A stretch of 33,797 nt of DNA, taken from the NCBI GenBank assembly GCA_945882065.1, contig CAMCWI010000010.1, positions 1 to 33,797 of the forward strand, given 5' to 3'. The notes beneath the pieces were generated by a model. It had not been told where the DNA came from and made no database searches. It was given only the letters and a program-made list of their open reading frames with translations. The position numbers and the translations under genes are program-made. This stretch comes from Akkermansia muciniphila. GTDB taxonomy: Bacteria > Verrucomicrobiota > Verrucomicrobiia > Limisphaerales > JADLHS01. Positions 32,901 through 33,797 of the stretch are shown piece by piece. Position 1 is the first letter of the stretch. Each line of letters starts with the position of its first letter.

Positions 32901-33797
32901 CGGCAAAAATGACAAAGGCGCGAGCCAACGCCGCCGATACGCCACGAAACACAGCACGATCATCCCCGCCGAACCGATGGCGATGCAACGCGTGGCATCA
33001 ACGCGGATGATGGTGGAATTATCTACCGCCATGCGATGTCCGCCCGTGATCGCGACATGGACGCCGGGAAATTGTTTCTCCACATCCGCGACGACGCGCA
33101 TCATCTCCTTCACCAACGACGCGCTCGCCTTTGAGTCTGACGACGCGAAGCTCGGCTCGGCCATCATCAACACATGTCGCCCGTCGCCACTAGTGATGCG
33201 TCCATCCACGATCTGCGCGTCACCGAAACCTGTCTGTAACGGCAGCACCTTCGCCACCACCAATGCGCTCATGCCGACGGGATCAGCCGCGACTACGTCT
33301 TTGAGCACCATGCCTTCCGGCCCCGCGAGCTTGCGGCGCATCACGGTCAGATATTCGCGAACTTCGGCAGGCGCGAGTTTTGTTTCCAACGCCAGAGCAT
33401 CGGATTTGGTGAAAAGATTCGGCAACGCGCCAGTGAGAAATTCGATCACCTTCCCCTGCCCGCCCGCTTCTATGTGATACGTGATGCGTCCGAAATTTTG
33501 ATTTGTGGAAAACCGCGCGAAAACTTCGTCTCCTGCTCGCGCGAGTGTTTCGGGATCGTCAGTGTTGATGCCGATGTCGAGATAGACGCGATCAATCTGA
33601 CGGAACTTCTTCAGCGCATAACGATACTCATCCACCTGCCGGTCATTACGCGGCAGCATGTCGAGGATGTCCTCCTGTAAATCAATCCGAGACGAGAACC
33701 AACCCGCTGCCGCCATCACAAGCACAGTCGCCACCAACACGCCGCGCCGATGCGCAACGAGCCAGAGATAAAGCCGCGTGTAGAGATTGTCCTTCAT
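29967..33797 (-). CDS. MMPL/RND exporter - PlsC acyltransferase - SAM methyltransferase fusion
   Basis: The product has 1276 residues. Its ATG is the last three bases of the window, so upstream sequence is not visible, but the N-terminus (KDNLYTRLYLWLVAHRRGV plus a hydrophobic segment) looks natural. Residues 1 to about 815 form an MMPL/RND-type transporter with two six-helix bundles. Both hold the proton-relay-like DY motif (GITVDYAIHI about 331-340, GVGEDYAVFL about 725-734), and two large periplasmic loops are present. A membrane segment follows (about 822-842). Residues about 860-1045 are a PlsC acyltransferase with NHQSAVD (898-904) and PEGTRSPD (967-974). Residues about 1075-1276 are a class I methyltransferase with VLDLGCGYGMATHWLA and LLLDVLHYW. 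Separate proteins of these three types occur in aryl-polyene-like fatty acid clusters. All motifs look intact. Confidence 0.93.
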   Translation of the reverse strand: MKDNLYTRLYLWLVAHRRGVLVATVLVMAAAGWFSSRIDLQEDILDMLPRNDRQVDEYRYALKKFRQIDRVYLDIGINTDDPETLARAGDEVFARFSTNQNFGRITYHIEAGGQGKVIEFLTGALPNLFTKSDALALETKLAPAEVREYLTVMRRKLAGPEGMVLKDVVAADPVGMSALVVAKVLPLQTGFGDAQIVDGRITSGDGRHVLMMAEPSFASSDSKASASLVKEMMRVVADVEKQFPGVHVAITGGHRMAVDNSTIIRVDATRCIAIGSAGMIVLCFVAYRRRWLAPLSFLPSLFGTLMAGVVFMLWQKHLSAIATGFASIAVGITVDYAIHIIYHLDNVGTTDRREIGRHLSRLVFPISVGVITTLAAFLVMMTSPMHGYQQLGMLGAIGVVFSAGFALVILPLLVPVAKKSGQPPLWLTAWWEKYFRWESRRRLWLVLFVVVLTVAMAFGAKRLRFEGDIAKLNGISDSTRSDDALIQNTWGNALGMTMVVVRGKTQEEALAQNDRAFEVLSRDTNVASAFSLSSVCPAPETQLANLKRWREFWTAERRVALRETLDKTGGELDFRAEAFAKFWQSVEGERPLLTLDMFQGTPLEKALTERAALATNDNAISTLVKLKNRDEAAKLRLIMPDAIVLDGKGLADHIAGLAKVGLNRFALWTGVFVAVLLFLTLGSVELVLITLLPLAIGLLWTFGLMGWLGLPIDLMNSIFVIFVIGVGEDYAVFLVTSKLDEWRGQSSHAAANSASVLVSALTTIFGFGVMVIANHPVLFSMGVTVLIGMGFAFLATLIVVPISMDLLLFRNPPRGAPRWWHLLATVWCGLYLLASQTFVFVMMRPFLKLISPTTADRRLRQLSQIAMKFLVKSFPFGRADYQKVSDETFNRPAIVISNHQSAVDVLAAFIVSSDICMTVKKRVYDTPIFGVACKCLGHVPIESGQPEATLELCRQRLNAGLSLHFFPEGTRSPDSFVQRFHRGAFELAVELKQDILPVVLCDTNCVMPRDAYWFEPFHATVRALPRVTPQNFDYSLGVVALMKHCETLVRDGLQEQLDEINTPRIVRRKINRLYRYQGKYVEEFVRWKMKLDTVFLALDEVVPRRAHVLDLGCGYGMATHWLATFTDTRTFWGVDYDEDKIRVAQRSAPESPRIEFTHGDLLTCDYPPCDAVLLLDVLHYWTAEKQLAILTKARQALRPGGLLVLRDGARSETAAHRKIHRWEEFATRMGMNRTKEGLHFQTQAELEAMLQRAGFVRWEIKAGAGNDSNVMLLAWV

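Overview
The window looks like a chromosomal segment of a Verrucomicrobiota bacterium, possibly of the Pedosphaera/Limisphaerales type. This is inferred from gene content: a PVC-type beta-propeller/HEAT/cytochrome c protein, two DUF1080 proteins, a CE15-type esterase, a DUF4337 protein, two PQQ-like beta-propeller proteins and many small palindromic intergenic repeats. No phage, IS transposase, CRISPR array or rRNA was seen. Most genes lack a recognisable Shine-Dalgarno sequence. Several have a -10-like hexamer (TAnnnT) only 6-8 nt before the start codon, which suggests leaderless mRNAs.

Left part (1-9.4 kb), mainly housekeeping: the end of a DUF885 peptidase-like protein; nusA with a hairpin/T-tract in its leader and a strong terminator behind it; an overlapping tlyA-nadK pair followed by a LacI-family regulator; a pseudopilin-like protein; a 34-aa basic protein on the minus strand that the ORF track misses; a lipoprotein overlapping an M23 peptidase; and gluQ, which carries an in-frame palindromic insertion of about 81 bp.

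Middle part (9.4-19.2 kb): DUF4337 membrane protein plus PQQ-like propeller protein, glycerate kinase, LOG-family protein plus an unknown partner, an orphan oligopeptide ABC ATPase, tRNA-His(GUG) with a good promoter, a second PQQ-like propeller protein, and an aldo/keto reductase. The reductase is flanked by two copies of a nested palindromic element. The second copy abuts a gene fragment that appears to have lost its N-terminus.

Right part (19.2-29.9 kb): seven consecutive genes whose products all carry export signals (Sec, Tat or lipoprotein). They are a CE15-CE1 double esterase, a Tat-exported TIM-barrel sugar isomerase/epimerase, an SGNH-like lipoprotein interrupted by an in-frame TAG, a DUF1080 protein, a large HEAT/cytochrome c protein, a second DUF1080 lipoprotein and a sialate O-acetylesterase-like protein. 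Together they suggest a cell-envelope carbohydrate-processing locus, possibly using keto-sugar chemistry.

The right edge (30.0-33.8 kb, minus strand) is one 1276-residue gene that fuses an MMPL/RND exporter, a PlsC-type acyltransferase and a SAM methyltransferase. In aryl-polyene-like fatty acid clusters these are normally separate genes, so such a cluster may continue beyond the window. This fusion is the strongest candidate for an unusual system here.
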